This document shows positions 8,631 to 18,120 of a stretch of DNA of 64,000 nucleotides, one piece after another. Origin of the DNA: Planctomycetota bacterium (GTDB taxonomy: Bacteria > Planctomycetota > UBA1135 > GCA-002748355); assembly GCA_020638795.1 (NCBI GenBank), contig JACKHW010000002.1, forward strand, positions 434,001 through 498,000, given 5' to 3'. The notes beneath the pieces are model-generated. The model was not told where the DNA came from, ran no database searches, and saw nothing but the letters and a program-made list of their open reading frames with translations. The position numbers were made by a program, and so were the translations under genes. Each line of letters opens with the position of its first letter. Position 1 is the first letter of the stretch.

Positions 8631-10067
8631 ATGAGTCGATGCCATTGTGTTCTCGTTGCTCTAGCGCTCCTGCCGCTCGCATCTGTGCGAGCACAGGATT
8701 GGCCGCATTGGCGTGGCCCGTCCTTCGACGGATCGACGACCGTGACAGGGTTGCCGACATCGTTCGACAAGGAGACCCACGTCGCATGGTCGGTGCCGAT
8801 GCCGGGACCGGCCGCGTCCACGCCGATCGTCGTGGGGAAGCGCGTGTTCCTGACCGCGGCCGATCGCGAACGCGGTGAACTCCTCGCGATCTGCCTCGAT
8901 CGCGCTACCGGCGAGGTCGTCTGGCAACGCGATGCCGGGAGCGGCTTCAGTGGGGGCGAGGACCCTGCATCGAAGGTCGCGGGCGGTCCGCGCAGCAACT
9001 ACGCATCACCCTCGCCGTGCACCGACGGCGAGCGCGTCGTGTTCTTCTTCGGCAATGGAGATCTCGTTGCGTTCGACTACGACGGCAAGGAGCTGTGGCG
9101 TCGAAACCTCCAGAAGGACTACGGCAAGTTCGCGTTCCAGTGGACGTTTTCGGCGAGCCCGACGCTCCATGCCGGCAAGGTGTGGATACCGATCCTCCAG
9201 CGAGACGTCCCGGTCGAACGCGGTCGGCGCCCGCGCAATGAAGACGACGATGCCGCGCGAGAAGCGATCCTGTCCTTCGTGCTCGCGATCGATGCGGAGA
9301 GCGGCGCGACACGGTTGAAGATCGACCGGCCGTCTCCCGCACGCGTCGAGTCGCGCGAGGCGTACACGACGATCGTCCCGTGGCGGAGCAAGAAAGGCGT
9401 GCAGATGCTCTGCCTCGGCGGTGACGTGTTGACGGGTCACGATCCCGACACGGGGCGCGAACTCTGGCGATGGGGGACGTGGAATCCCGGACACCGCGAG
9501 CAGTGGTGGCGAGTCGTGCCGTCGGTGGTCGTTGCCGATGGGCTCGCTCTCGTCTGTGCGCCGAAGCGCGCGCCGGTCTATGCCGTCGCGATCGAAGCCA
9601 CGGTGTCGTCCGAAGCCGGTGTCGCGAATGCCGCCAGCGCCGAACCCGCAAACGATTCGGTACGTCAGCTGGGGGACGACGCGGTCGTATGGAAGAGCGA
9701 GGGGCGCCCCAACTTCGTGTCGAGCGACGTGCCGACACCGGCGTATCACGCGGGAGCGTTCTTCGTGCTCAACGACGATCGCGCGACGATCTCACGTGTG
9801 GCGGCGAAGGACGGTTCGATCGTGTGGACGACCCAGCTCGCCAAGGACTTCCGCTGGCGCGCCTCCCCGACGGTCGCCGAGGGCAGGGTCTACCTCATGG
9901 ATCACGCCGGCAACGTCGTCGTGGTCGACGAGACGTCGGGCGAGATCGTGCATCAGGCCGCGTTCGGGAACGAAGGCGACGATCTGATTCGTTCGACGAT
10001 CGTCGCGGCGCACGGCGCGCTCTGGATTCGCACCAACGACAAACTGTGGTGCATCTCCGAGCGCTGA
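8631..10067 (+). CDS. Secreted PQQ-like beta-propeller protein
   Basis: A 478-residue protein with a signal peptide ending 'LASVRAQ'. The family's entry motif 'DWPHWRGPSFDG' follows, then repeated propeller blades such as 'ICLDRATGEVVWQRDAG', 'VAFDYDGKELWRRNL' and 'AKDGSIVWTTQLAKDF'. These are PQQ-enzyme-like WD repeats. Planctomycete homologues are annotated as outer-membrane-assembly (BamB-like) or PQQ-binding-like proteins, but no dehydrogenase active-site residues are visible and cofactor binding should not be assumed. The Met at 8631 is chosen because it places the signal peptide correctly; the open frame extends 540 bases further upstream inside the preceding gene. Expression is probably joint with the flavoenzyme 28 bases upstream. 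The gene converges with the next one across 20 bases. Confidence 0.83.
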   Translation: MSRCHCVLVALALLPLASVRAQDWPHWRGPSFDGSTTVTGLPTSFDKETHVAWSVPMPGPAASTPIVVGKRVFLTAADRERGELLAICLDRATGEVVWQRDAGSGFSGGEDPASKVAGGPRSNYASPSPCTDGERVVFFFGNGDLVAFDYDGKELWRRNLQKDYGKFAFQWTFSASPTLHAGKVWIPILQRDVPVERGRRPRNEDDDAAREAILSFVLAIDAESGATRLKIDRPSPARVESREAYTTIVPWRSKKGVQMLCLGGDVLTGHDPDTGRELWRWGTWNPGHREQWWRVVPSVVVADGLALVCAPKRAPVYAVAIEATVSSEAGVANAASAEPANDSVRQLGDDAVVWKSEGRPNFVSSDVPTPAYHAGAFFVLNDDRATISRVAAKDGSIVWTTQLAKDFRWRASPTVAEGRVYLMDHAGNVVVVDETSGEIVHQAAFGNEGDDLIRSTIVAAHGALWIRTNDKLWCISER

Positions 10068-10087
10068 CGGCTGCGCGACTCAGGACA

Positions 10088-11362
10088 CTAGCCTCGATGG
10101 TCGAGGCAGACCAGGTCGCCGAGGCTGTTCCGCGCGTAGATTCGACCATCGCAGATGACCGGCGTCGTCCAGTAGACACCGCCCGATAGGACGTTCTTAC
10201 GCGCGAGTTCATCGTACTTCTCGGGCGTCGCCTTGGCGATGACGAGGTCACCGCGCGAACTCAGCATCACGAGCCGATCGCCGGCGACGACGAACGCACC
10301 CTTCCCCAAGCCGCGTTGTTGCCATTTGACGTTCCCTTCGAGGTCGAGGCACTTGAACGTCGATTCGTCGAAGCCGTAGAGATAGTCGCCGACAGCGACG
10401 CAGCCCGACATGTGGTTGCGCATCTCCTTGTTCTCCCACAGGAGTTCGAGTTCGAGATCCTTCGTGAACTCGAGGAGTGCACAGCCGGTGCCGTAGCCCG
10501 ACGAAATGAAGATCTTCGTTCCGAGGACGACCGGAGTCGCGGCGTTGACGTTGTAGCGCGTCTTCCACGGGTGGCTCGCGATCTCCTTGCCGGTCTTGCG
10601 ATCGAGGACGACGCAACCCTTGCCGTTGAAGCACACGAGGCGGGGCTTGCCGAAGAGATCCACGGCCGCCGGAGTCGAATACGACTCCTTGTAATCGGTC
10701 TCTGTGCGCCAGATCTCCTTGCCCTTGCGATCGAACGCGAACACGTGCCCCGTCTCCTGCACGATCATGTCGTCCAGAACGAGCGGCGACGCCGCAAAGC
10801 CCCACTCGGGAAGCGCGAGGTCGTACTGCTTCATCAGGTCCTTCTGCCAGAGAGCTTTGCCGGTCTTCTTGTCGAGGCAGAAGAGCTTGCCCTCGCGATT
10901 CGAGACCAGGAGCCTCGGGCCGTCGATCGAGGGCGTCGTCAGCGAGCCGCCGCCGTGATACTTCGCAAGCGTCTGGCACGGATAGTCGAAGGTCCAGACG
11001 TCGGCACCGGTCGCGGCGTCGAGGCAATAGACGGTGTCCTCCCCGGACTCCTTGTCGTGACCGATCGTGTAAAGCCGGTCACCCTCGACCGAAACCGTCG
11101 AATAGCCGAGGCCCACGTTGGTGAGCCACAAGCTCTTCTCCTTGCCCTCGAGCGACCAGTCGGCCTCCTTCGAGATGCCGTCCCGCGCGGGTCCACGCCA
11201 TTGCGGCCATGCCGGTGCATCGGCTCTCGATGTCGGAGCTGGCGCGGAGTCTTGTCCGTCCTGCGGCGCACAACGGGCGGTGTTCGTCGTCAGTACTGTC
11301 GACAGTGTGGTCGCGAGAAGACTCGCGATCAGCGTGTTTGCAGTCGGGGATGTTCGAATCAT
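10088..11362 (-). CDS. Secreted PQQ-like beta-propeller protein
   Basis: A 424-residue protein starting MIRTSPTANTLIASLLATTL, an apparent signal sequence, with a Pro/Ala linker and then 'AWPQWRGPARDGIS', the conserved entry motif of this exoprotein family. Blades of the form 'YCLDAATGADVWTFDY', 'FCLDKKTGKALWQKDL' and 'VVLDRKTGKEIASHPW' repeat through the protein; the C-terminal 'GRIYARNSLGDLVCLD' closes the propeller. It lies just downstream of the TonB-dependent receptor on the same strand (55-base gap), so the two may be co-transcribed and act at the same cell-envelope site. The open frame continues upstream of 11362, but that part has no propeller or signal features. No enzymatic residues are recognisable. 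Confidence 0.82.
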   Translation of the reverse strand: MIRTSPTANTLIASLLATTLSTVLTTNTARCAPQDGQDSAPAPTSRADAPAWPQWRGPARDGISKEADWSLEGKEKSLWLTNVGLGYSTVSVEGDRLYTIGHDKESGEDTVYCLDAATGADVWTFDYPCQTLAKYHGGGSLTTPSIDGPRLLVSNREGKLFCLDKKTGKALWQKDLMKQYDLALPEWGFAASPLVLDDMIVQETGHVFAFDRKGKEIWRTETDYKESYSTPAAVDLFGKPRLVCFNGKGCVVLDRKTGKEIASHPWKTRYNVNAATPVVLGTKIFISSGYGTGCALLEFTKDLELELLWENKEMRNHMSGCVAVGDYLYGFDESTFKCLDLEGNVKWQQRGLGKGAFVVAGDRLVMLSSRGDLVIAKATPEKYDELARKNVLSGGVYWTTPVICDGRIYARNSLGDLVCLDHRG

Positions 11363-11417
11363 GACGGGCACTCCAATCGGAAACCGTGGCCGCGCGCACA
11401 GCGACGACCCACTCACA

Positions 11418-13646
11418 TCATCGGGACATGTCTCGCTTCTTGCGGCCGAGGTCGATGCGCAGTGTGACGCCGAACGTGCGCGGCGCGGAGCTCTCGGCAA
11501 CGAAGTAGTTAGGATCGGCCGGATTCGCCTGGAACGCCACCGGCTGATAGCGCTCGTCCAACGCGTTGCGGACCCAGAAGTCGAGGTTCCAGCGATCGTC
11601 GCCGATGCCGGTGCGGAAATTCGCCACTTGGTAGCGCTCGTGTCCGCGGTTGCCGGCGTCGTAGTAGAAGTCACCGACGTGGACGAAATCTCCGCCGACG
11701 CGGAAGACCACACCATCCGCGAGTTGGAGTGAGTAGAGCGCGCCGACCGAGGCCGTCATCTCCGGTGCGAAGGGGAGGTTCTTGCCACGCACGTCGGTCG
11801 CATAAGGATCGACGAATCGATCGAACTCCGTGTCGAGGAATCCGATCGAACCGAGCAGGTCGAGACCCTCGACCGGATTGGCGGTCGCCTCGAGTTCGAT
11901 GCCTCGGCTCGTCGCTTCGCCGGCGTTCGTGACGTAACCGCCCGCGGTCGCGTCGAACTGGCTGAGTTGCATGTCTTCCCAGTCGATGTGGAAGAGCGCG
12001 ATTCCCGCCGTGTAACGTCCCTCGTCGAAGCGCGTCTTGAATCCGACTTCGTACGTCCAGCTCTTCTCGGGAGCGAACGCCTCGAGGCCCGACGGTGACG
12101 TGAGGTTGAAACCGCCAGCCTTGAAGCCACGCGCGACCACGCCGTACGCCGTCATCGAGTCGTCGAAGCGGTAGGCCGCACTCACACGCGGCATGACCTG
12201 GTCATAGGTCTCCTTGCGGTCGCTCGACGCGGTCGGGAACGTCCCGCCCGGCGACTCGAACTGCCGGCGAATGCTCGCTTCCTTGCGCTCGTAGTCGTAA
12301 CGGATAGCACCGGTGACCTCGACGTGTTCGCCCAACTCGAGCACGCCTTGACCGAAGACCGCGAACGCCGAGTCGTCGAAGCTGCCGCGACTGCGATCCG
12401 TCCCGACTTGGCTCGGCGGAAAGAGGATGCCCGCACCGCCCGGACGATAGACGTTGGCGGCCTCGCGATCCGAGTCGGCGATGAAACCGCTTACGCCGGC
12501 GAGCCAGCGCAGGTGTGCGTCATCGTCGAGTTCGAGGCTCTGGTCCTCCGCGGACGCGAAGCGGAACTCCTGGCTGAACGCGGTCTGCGACTCCTGCGTG
12601 TAGCGACGTACGCCGTCGATCGCCATGAAGTCGAAGTCCGCCGACTCGTCGACGTCGAAGTCCTGGAACCCCGTGATCGACGTGATGTCGATCGCGTCGC
12701 CCGAGTGCTTCCACGTCACCGACGTGCCGATGACGTCTCGATCGATGTCGCCCTCGAAGTCCTGGTTGATGTGGTTGGGGCGTGCTCGAAGAGCATTGAG
12801 TTCCGTCAATACGTAGCTGCCGTCGCGCGCACGCTCGCCGTGAACGACGACGCGGACCTCGTTGCGATCGTCAGGCGTCCACATCAATTGCCCGCGTCCG
12901 AACCACGAGTCGCGTGAGTCAGCATCGTTGCCCGTGAAGTCGTTGTCCGTGTAGCCCTCGCGCTGGGACTTGACGATCGAGACGCCGAGATGCGCGGCGT
13001 CCGAGAGCGGTGCACCGACATAGGCCTGATAGTCCTGGTAGCCGAAGTTGCCGAACGAAGCGCGTCCGCCGTACTCGAGTGTGTCCGACGGTTCTCGCGT
13101 CACGACGTGCATCGCACCGCCGATCGTGTTCCGTCCGTAGAGCGTCGCCATCGGACCACGTAAGAACTCGATGCGTTCGACATCGACGAGCGGGAGGTTG
13201 GTCGTGTTGGTCGTGAGTTGCGGAACGTTGTCGATGATCGTCGCGACGGCGGGATCTCCTTGCCCCGATCCGATCCCACGCACGTACGGGAACGACAGTC
13301 GGCGCGCCGTGAACTCCGTGATCATGACGTTGGGGACGAAGCGAACGGCCTCCTTGATGTTCGTCGAACCGGTGTCACGAATCTGCTGTGCATCGATGCT
13401 CGTGATGCTCCGCGGGACGTCGAGGATGTCCTGTTCGTACTTCTGAGCCGTGACGGTGGTGCGTTTCTTGACGTCCTGCGCCTCCGCGGAGTCGTTACCC
13501 GGGGCCTGAGCCGGATCTTGTCGTCTCGAATCCTGCGGGCTCGGGTCCTGCTGGTTCGGCGCGGCATGGTTCGGCGCGGGCCGGAACGTCGACGCACAAG
13601 ACGTCAGAAGCGAAAGGGCGAGGACTGCCGTGGAAGTCTTGGTCAT
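11418..13646 (-). CDS. TonB-dependent outer-membrane receptor
   Basis: A 742-residue receptor. The plug domain spans roughly residues 60-200: 'VPRSITSIDAQQIRDTGSTN', 'VRGIGSGQGDPAVATIIDNV', then 'VERIEFLRGPMATLYGRNTI' and 'GGAMHVVTREP'. The remaining 500 residues alternate beta-strands of a 22-strand barrel, for example 'YEVGFKTRFDEGRYTAGIAL' and 'RGIELEATANPVEGLDLLGS'. These proteins import siderophores, vitamin B12, glycans or other scarce solutes with TonB energy; the substrate is not deducible. Unusually, the N-terminus contains a lipobox-like L-T-S-C (residues 14-17), and the expected C-terminal aromatic residue is missing ('RKKRDMSR'). A TATACT box is present upstream at 13743-13738. 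Confidence 0.9.
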   Translation of the reverse strand: MTKTSTAVLALSLLTSCASTFRPAPNHAAPNQQDPSPQDSRRQDPAQAPGNDSAEAQDVKKRTTVTAQKYEQDILDVPRSITSIDAQQIRDTGSTNIKEAVRFVPNVMITEFTARRLSFPYVRGIGSGQGDPAVATIIDNVPQLTTNTTNLPLVDVERIEFLRGPMATLYGRNTIGGAMHVVTREPSDTLEYGGRASFGNFGYQDYQAYVGAPLSDAAHLGVSIVKSQREGYTDNDFTGNDADSRDSWFGRGQLMWTPDDRNEVRVVVHGERARDGSYVLTELNALRARPNHINQDFEGDIDRDVIGTSVTWKHSGDAIDITSITGFQDFDVDESADFDFMAIDGVRRYTQESQTAFSQEFRFASAEDQSLELDDDAHLRWLAGVSGFIADSDREAANVYRPGGAGILFPPSQVGTDRSRGSFDDSAFAVFGQGVLELGEHVEVTGAIRYDYERKEASIRRQFESPGGTFPTASSDRKETYDQVMPRVSAAYRFDDSMTAYGVVARGFKAGGFNLTSPSGLEAFAPEKSWTYEVGFKTRFDEGRYTAGIALFHIDWEDMQLSQFDATAGGYVTNAGEATSRGIELEATANPVEGLDLLGSIGFLDTEFDRFVDPYATDVRGKNLPFAPEMTASVGALYSLQLADGVVFRVGGDFVHVGDFYYDAGNRGHERYQVANFRTGIGDDRWNLDFWVRNALDERYQPVAFQANPADPNYFVAESSAPRTFGVTLRIDLGRKKRDMSR

Positions 13647-13737
13647 CGAATCGTGTGGGGTGCCGCCATCGGTGATCGGCGACGAGGTGAGAGGCGAGCC
13701 CCGAACTGGAACGTGGGCTGCGAGCTAAAAGTCGGGG

Positions 13738-13743
13738 AGTATA
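13738..13743 (-). promoter_or_regulatory. Possible -10 element for the TonB receptor
   Basis: The minus strand reads TATACT about 92 bases before the receptor start. No convincing -35 hexamer is seen at the usual distance, so this is a weak call. It mirrors a second TATACT for the divergent operon, as expected for a shared regulatory region. Confidence 0.35.
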
Positions 13744-13876
13744 GGTGGGACCCAGCTACGCGAAGCAGTGGCGCGTTGCGGAAGTTTTTTGTTCGCACGC
13801 AATGCTCGAACTACGTGCATGCGTTTTGGCAGCACGCACACACGCTTCGATCGTGCGTGCTCGGACGAACCGCCGC

Positions 13877-13882
13877 TATACT
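13877..13882 (+). promoter_or_regulatory. Possible -10 element of the 13918-23581 operon
   Basis: TATACT lies 35 bases before the chosen start at 13918, within a 271-base intergenic region separating divergent genes. No good -35 is visible, which could mean an activator or an ECF sigma factor is needed. The start codon has AGGA six bases upstream. Confidence 0.4.
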
Positions 13883-13917
13883 CATCCGCCCTCGAACCGC
13901 GAATGACAGGAACCCGC

Positions 13918-16263
13918 ATGCGACACTGCCCACGCGTTTTCTCGCCGGCAACGGCTCCCCGGTGGTTGCGTTGCTCGGTCCCCGCTCTGCTGGGCAAGAT
14001 CTGCCTGGGCGTGATCGTGAGCGCGGCGCTCCTGCCGAGCGTGGCTGCTCAAGACGATGGTGGGGCCGCCGCGGTCACCCCGCGCGTCGCCGGCTGGACG
14101 AGTTGGCGCGGTCCACACCAGGACGGGACATCGCACGAGAAGTCGCTTCCCAAGTCGGTTTCCCTCGACAAGCCCGGATCTTGGTCGATCGCGCTCAAGG
14201 GTCGTGGAACACCGACGATCGCGAACGGACGCGTCTATGCGCTCGGCTACGAAGGATCCGGCGACACCTTGCAAGAAGTCCTCGTCTGCCTCGACGAGGA
14301 ATCCGGCAAGACGATCTGGGAGCGGCGCTTCACCGACTACCTGTCGGATGTCATCTATTCGCGGTATTCCATCGGGAGTCCGACGGTCGATCCGGAGACC
14401 GGAAACGTCTTCGTCATGACGACGCCGGGTCTCGTCTGTTGCATCACGCCGGATGGCGACGAGGTCTGGCGCCATTCGATGATCGAGGAGTACGGGCGAT
14501 TGACGTTCCCCAACGGGAGGACCGGCGCCGTGCTCATCGATGGACCGCGTGCGATCGTGCACGTGATCTCGTCGGGGTGGGGGCCGCAGGGGCCTGCGAG
14601 CGATCGCTTCTTCGCGTTCGACAAGAAGTCCGGCGTCAATCTCTGGAGCAGCACGCCGGGTGGGCCGCCCAAGGACAGTTCGTTCTCGTTCCCTGTCGTC
14701 GGAGAAGCGTGCGGTCGCCGCATGCTCTACGCGACTCTCGGTGGCGGCAATCTCGTCGCCGTCGACGTGCGCACCGGCGATCCCGTGTGGCGCTACCAGA
14801 TGTCCATCGGTGGCATGAACAGCAATGCCCTGCTCATCGCGCGTGACGACGGGGAATACGACGTCATCGCGATCCACGGTAAGGAGAATCTCGACAGCTC
14901 GGTGATCGGTCGCATGGTGCGTGTGCGACATCCGAGTCGGGATCAGGTCGCGGACCGAGCGAAGTTGCCGCTCGTGCTCGACAAGTCGTGTGAAGTGTGG
15001 CGCAACGATCTCGTGTCGTTCACGAGTTCGCCCGTGCTCGTCGGACAACACGTCTTCCAGACGACGCAAACGGGCGATCTGCACTGTGTCGATACCAACA
15101 CGGGCAAGACGCTGTGGCACGTCAAACTGGCCGCGGACCAGATCCATGCGTCGCCGGTTTTCGGCGACGGCAAGCTCTACGTGCCGATGAACGACGGTTC
15201 GTTCCACGTGCTGATGCCCGACGACTCGGGGCCGAACGTCTTGCAGACGCTCCAGCTCGAAGGCAACTGCCTCGGTGCTCCCGCGATCGCGAATGGACGC
15301 ATCTACGTGCACACGACCGAGAAGCTCTACTGCTTTGCAGGAGGTCGCAGCCGTGCCGAACCCGTCGACGAACGACCGGACGGTCCGGGCGTGGGAGAAG
15401 TCGCGCAGATCCAGGTGCGCCCCGCGGATCAGTGCGCTCACGTGGGACAAGCGGTCGAGTACCGCGTCGTCGGGCTCGATTCCGCGGGTCGTGTCGTCGC
15501 CGATTCGATCGAGGGCGCGGTGTTCGAGGGTGGTCCCTCGGATGGCGCCGAATGGGACGGGTCGACGTTGCGCATCGCGGCGAACGCGAAGCCGTGCGCG
15601 GTGACGATGAAGGTCTCGGCGCTCGGAAAGGTCGCGTCGGCTCGGTTGCGCATCGTGCCGTTCGGTGAATTTGGGGACGACTTCGAAGCCGCGAAACTCG
15701 CGCCGGGTTCCGACGGTGTACCCGTCGGTAATCCACGCCCGTTCTGGGTCGGCGCCGGCAAGAAGTGGGAGATCCGCGAAACGGAGAGTGGCCGCGTGCT
15801 CGCGAAGACGCTCGACAACCCGCTCTTTCAGAGGTCCCTGAGCTTCATCGGTCATCCCGAACAGTCGAACTACACGATGGAAGTCGACATCATGACCGAT
15901 GGCAACCGGCGCATCCTGTCGACGGCCGGCGTGATCCACCAGCGCTACCAAATCGCGTTGAAGGGCAATCACCAGCAGCTCGAGATCAGCTCGAACATGG
16001 AGCGCTTCAAGAAGGACGTTCCGTTCAAGTGGAAGTCCGGTGTCTGGTATCGACTCAAGACGCGCGTCGACGTGGAGAAAGACGGATCGGGTGTGATTCG
16101 CGCCAAAGCGTGGCCGCGTGACGAACCCGAGCCCGCAGACTGGACGATTCAGGCCGCGGATCCCGTGGCGCATCGCAACGGCGCACCCGGGATCTACGGG
16201 TTCGTGCCGCAGAGCCGGTTCCGTGTGTATCTGGACAATCTCAAAGTGATCCCCAATGACTGA
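13918..16263 (+). CDS. Secreted PQQ-like propeller with C-terminal LamG-like domain
   Basis: A 781-residue protein. The start at 13918 is supported by AGGA six bases before it; an in-frame ATG at 13903 is an alternative. The signal peptide ends 'LLPSVAAQ', then the entry motif 'GWTSWRGPHQDGTS' follows. Residues about 60-470 form PQQ-like blades ('VCLDEESGKTIWERRF', 'HCVDTNTGKTLWHVKL'). A bacterial Ig-like linker leads to a C-terminal domain (about 580-781) resembling a concanavalin/LamG carbohydrate-binding fold: 'DDFEAAKLAPG', 'YTMEVDIMTDGNRRI', 'RFRVYLDNLKVIP'. Its stop overlaps the next start by eight bases, so this is the first gene of a tightly coupled operon that continues to 23581. Attachment to a saccharide is suggested only by the domain. 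Confidence 0.82.
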   Translation: MRHCPRVFSPATAPRWLRCSVPALLGKICLGVIVSAALLPSVAAQDDGGAAAVTPRVAGWTSWRGPHQDGTSHEKSLPKSVSLDKPGSWSIALKGRGTPTIANGRVYALGYEGSGDTLQEVLVCLDEESGKTIWERRFTDYLSDVIYSRYSIGSPTVDPETGNVFVMTTPGLVCCITPDGDEVWRHSMIEEYGRLTFPNGRTGAVLIDGPRAIVHVISSGWGPQGPASDRFFAFDKKSGVNLWSSTPGGPPKDSSFSFPVVGEACGRRMLYATLGGGNLVAVDVRTGDPVWRYQMSIGGMNSNALLIARDDGEYDVIAIHGKENLDSSVIGRMVRVRHPSRDQVADRAKLPLVLDKSCEVWRNDLVSFTSSPVLVGQHVFQTTQTGDLHCVDTNTGKTLWHVKLAADQIHASPVFGDGKLYVPMNDGSFHVLMPDDSGPNVLQTLQLEGNCLGAPAIANGRIYVHTTEKLYCFAGGRSRAEPVDERPDGPGVGEVAQIQVRPADQCAHVGQAVEYRVVGLDSAGRVVADSIEGAVFEGGPSDGAEWDGSTLRIAANAKPCAVTMKVSALGKVASARLRIVPFGEFGDDFEAAKLAPGSDGVPVGNPRPFWVGAGKKWEIRETESGRVLAKTLDNPLFQRSLSFIGHPEQSNYTMEVDIMTDGNRRILSTAGVIHQRYQIALKGNHQQLEISSNMERFKKDVPFKWKSGVWYRLKTRVDVEKDGSGVIRAKAWPRDEPEPADWTIQAADPVAHRNGAPGIYGFVPQSRFRVYLDNLKVIPND

Positions 16264-17842
16264 TCGACGCGTACCGTTCTCGATGCGAGGTTCTCTCGGA
16301 CTGATCGTTGCCGTTCTCGTCGGCGTGAATCTGCCCTTACCGGCGCAGGACACTCCGGCTGCAAAGGCGCCTGCACAGGGCACGGATTGGCCGCAATGGG
16401 GTCGGGACTATTCCCGCAACATGGTGTCGCCCGACAAGAACGTCTGCGCGGACTTCGATGCCGGCAAGTTCGTCGGCACGACCGACAAGATCGATCCGGA
16501 GTCCACGCGCAACGTCAAGTGGATCGCGAAGCTCGGTTCGCAGTCGTATGGCAATCCGACGGTCGCCGGTGGTCGCATCTACGTCGGAACCAACAACGAC
16601 AGCCCACGCGACCCGAAGTACACGGGTGACCGCTCGGTCGTCTACTGCTTCGACACGAAAGACGGGAGTCTCTTGTGGCAACTCAACGTGCCCAAGTTGG
16701 GTACGGGCAAGGTCAGCGACTGGGAGTATCTCGGGATCTGTTCGTCACCCGCGGTCGAAGGGGACCGCGTCTATCTCGTGACGAATCGATGCGAAGTGAT
16801 GTGCCTCGACGTTCACGGCATGGCCAACGGCAACCAGGGCTATCAGGACGAAGGTCAGTATGTCGCCGGTCCCGGGAACCCGAAGATGGAGATCGGCGAG
16901 AAGGATGCCGACATCATCTGGTTCACGAACATGACCGACGAGTGCGGCGTCTTCCCGCACAACATCACGTGTTGTTCGGTCATGATCGTCGGCGATCGGA
17001 TCTGGACGTCGACGTCGAATGGCGTCGATTACGGTCACGTCGAGACCCCGGCGCCCAACGCACCGAGTTTCATCGTGCTCGACAAGAAGACGGGCAAGAT
17101 CCTCGCCGAAGAGGCTTCGGGTTGCAGTCAGCGGATCCTGCACAGCAACTGGTCCTCGCCCGCATACCTCAAGACCGCGGACAAGGAGCTCGCGATCTTC
17201 GGCGGGCCGGATGGTCGCGTGTACGCGTTCCACAAGACGCCGAAGGAAGACGAGGATGGCTTCATGGTCCTCGACGAGGCCTGGCGCTTCGATTGCAACC
17301 CGAAGGAGTATCGCGTCGACGAAGAGGGCAAACCGCGCAAGTACGCGACCAGGTTGGGCCCGAGCGAAGTGCTCGGCACTCCGATCGTGCACGACGGTAA
17401 GGTTTACGCCTTGATCGGGCAGGATCCCGAACACGGCGAAGGTATCGGCAACCTGACGTGCATCGATGCCGACGGAAAAGAAGTCTGGTCGTATCGCAAG
17501 ATCAACCGATCGATGTCGACCATGTCGATCGAAGGCGGGCTCTTGTTCGCGGCGGACTACTCGGGCTTCGTCTACTGTCTCGATGCCGCGACGGGCAAGG
17601 AGCACTGGGTGCACGACACTGCGGGCCACATCTGGGGCTCGACGCTCGTTGCCGACGGCAAGCTCTTCATTGGGAGTGAAGACGGATTCCTGACGGTGAT
17701 TCCTGCGACCAAGGAATACTCGAAGGACGCCGTGAAGGAGATCGACATGACTTCGCCGATCTACTCCTCGCCGATCGTCGCGCAGGGTGTTCTCTACGTC
17801 GCGACGCACACGCACCTCTTCGCGATCCGAGCAGGGGAGTGA
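16256..17842 (+). CDS. Secreted PQQ-like beta-propeller protein, operon gene 2
   Basis: A 528-residue protein with signal peptide 'MRGSLGLIVAVLVGVNLPLP' beginning at residue 9, a variant entry motif 'DWPQWGRDYSRNM' and blades such as 'YCFDTKDGSLLWQLNV', 'IVLDKKTGKILAEEA' and 'YCLDAATGKEHWVHD'. It differs from its neighbours by an insert around residues 195-240 ('IIWFTNMTDECGVFPHNITC', 'CSVMIVGDRIWTSTSNGVD') that contains a Cys-Cys pair. Paired adjacent Cys in this position occur in quinoprotein alcohol dehydrogenases, but the surrounding blade is not the same and the pairing with PQQ is unproven. Its start lies inside the end of the previous gene (eight-base overlap), and its stop overlaps the GTG of the DUF3311 gene. 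Confidence 0.82.
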   Translation: MTDRRVPFSMRGSLGLIVAVLVGVNLPLPAQDTPAAKAPAQGTDWPQWGRDYSRNMVSPDKNVCADFDAGKFVGTTDKIDPESTRNVKWIAKLGSQSYGNPTVAGGRIYVGTNNDSPRDPKYTGDRSVVYCFDTKDGSLLWQLNVPKLGTGKVSDWEYLGICSSPAVEGDRVYLVTNRCEVMCLDVHGMANGNQGYQDEGQYVAGPGNPKMEIGEKDADIIWFTNMTDECGVFPHNITCCSVMIVGDRIWTSTSNGVDYGHVETPAPNAPSFIVLDKKTGKILAEEASGCSQRILHSNWSSPAYLKTADKELAIFGGPDGRVYAFHKTPKEDEDGFMVLDEAWRFDCNPKEYRVDEEGKPRKYATRLGPSEVLGTPIVHDGKVYALIGQDPEHGEGIGNLTCIDADGKEVWSYRKINRSMSTMSIEGGLLFAADYSGFVYCLDAATGKEHWVHDTAGHIWGSTLVADGKLFIGSEDGFLTVIPATKEYSKDAVKEIDMTSPIYSSPIVAQGVLYVATHTHLFAIRAGE

Positions 17843-18120
17843 GGGGAGTGCGAAACGCGCGAGCCCTCGTGCTCTATCTCGCGGTCCTCGCGCTCTGCGT
17901 GCTGCACCAGGATTTCTGGTGGTGGGACGAGGCCGAGCCGCTCGTCTTCGGCTTCTTGCCAGTGGGACTCGCCTGGCATCTCGGCATCTCGGTCGCTGCT
18001 GCGTTCGTGTGGTTCCTCATGGTCACCGTGGCGTGGCCTCGAGACCTGCGCGACTTCGACGCGGGTTCTCGTGACGCGTCACTCGGTGGCGACGACTCGG
18101 CTGGCGAGCGCGTGCGATGA
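17839..18120 (+). CDS. DUF3311 small membrane protein, partner of the sodium symporter
   Basis: A 93-residue protein with two transmembrane segments (about residues 10-24 and 42-66). The family signature 'LHQDFWWWDEAEPLVFGFLP' lies between the first helix and the loop, followed by 'GLAWHLGISVAAAFVWF'. DUF3311 proteins are nearly always encoded beside a sodium:solute symporter and are thought to be an accessory subunit, although the biochemical role is not established. The GTG start overlaps the preceding stop (GTGA) and the stop overlaps the symporter start (ATGA), so three proteins are translationally linked. GTG at 17848 is an alternative start. Confidence 0.82.
   Translation: MRGVRNARALVLYLAVLALCVLHQDFWWWDEAEPLVFGFLPVGLAWHLGISVAAAFVWFLMVTVAWPRDLRDFDAGSRDASLGGDDSAGERVR

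Noticed and set aside
13882..16383. An 833-codon open frame on the minus strand, and similar long antisense frames such as 17874-19982 and 29039-30910
   Set aside because: They lie opposite well-supported genes. The products are Arg/His/Asp-rich without domains, which is typical of antisense frames in GC-rich DNA.
14000..17842. True PQQ-dependent alcohol dehydrogenases
   Set aside because: Blades match PQQ-like repeats, but no calcium-binding Asp/Asn-Glu set or cytochrome domain could be identified. The adjacent Cys pair in the second protein alone is not enough.
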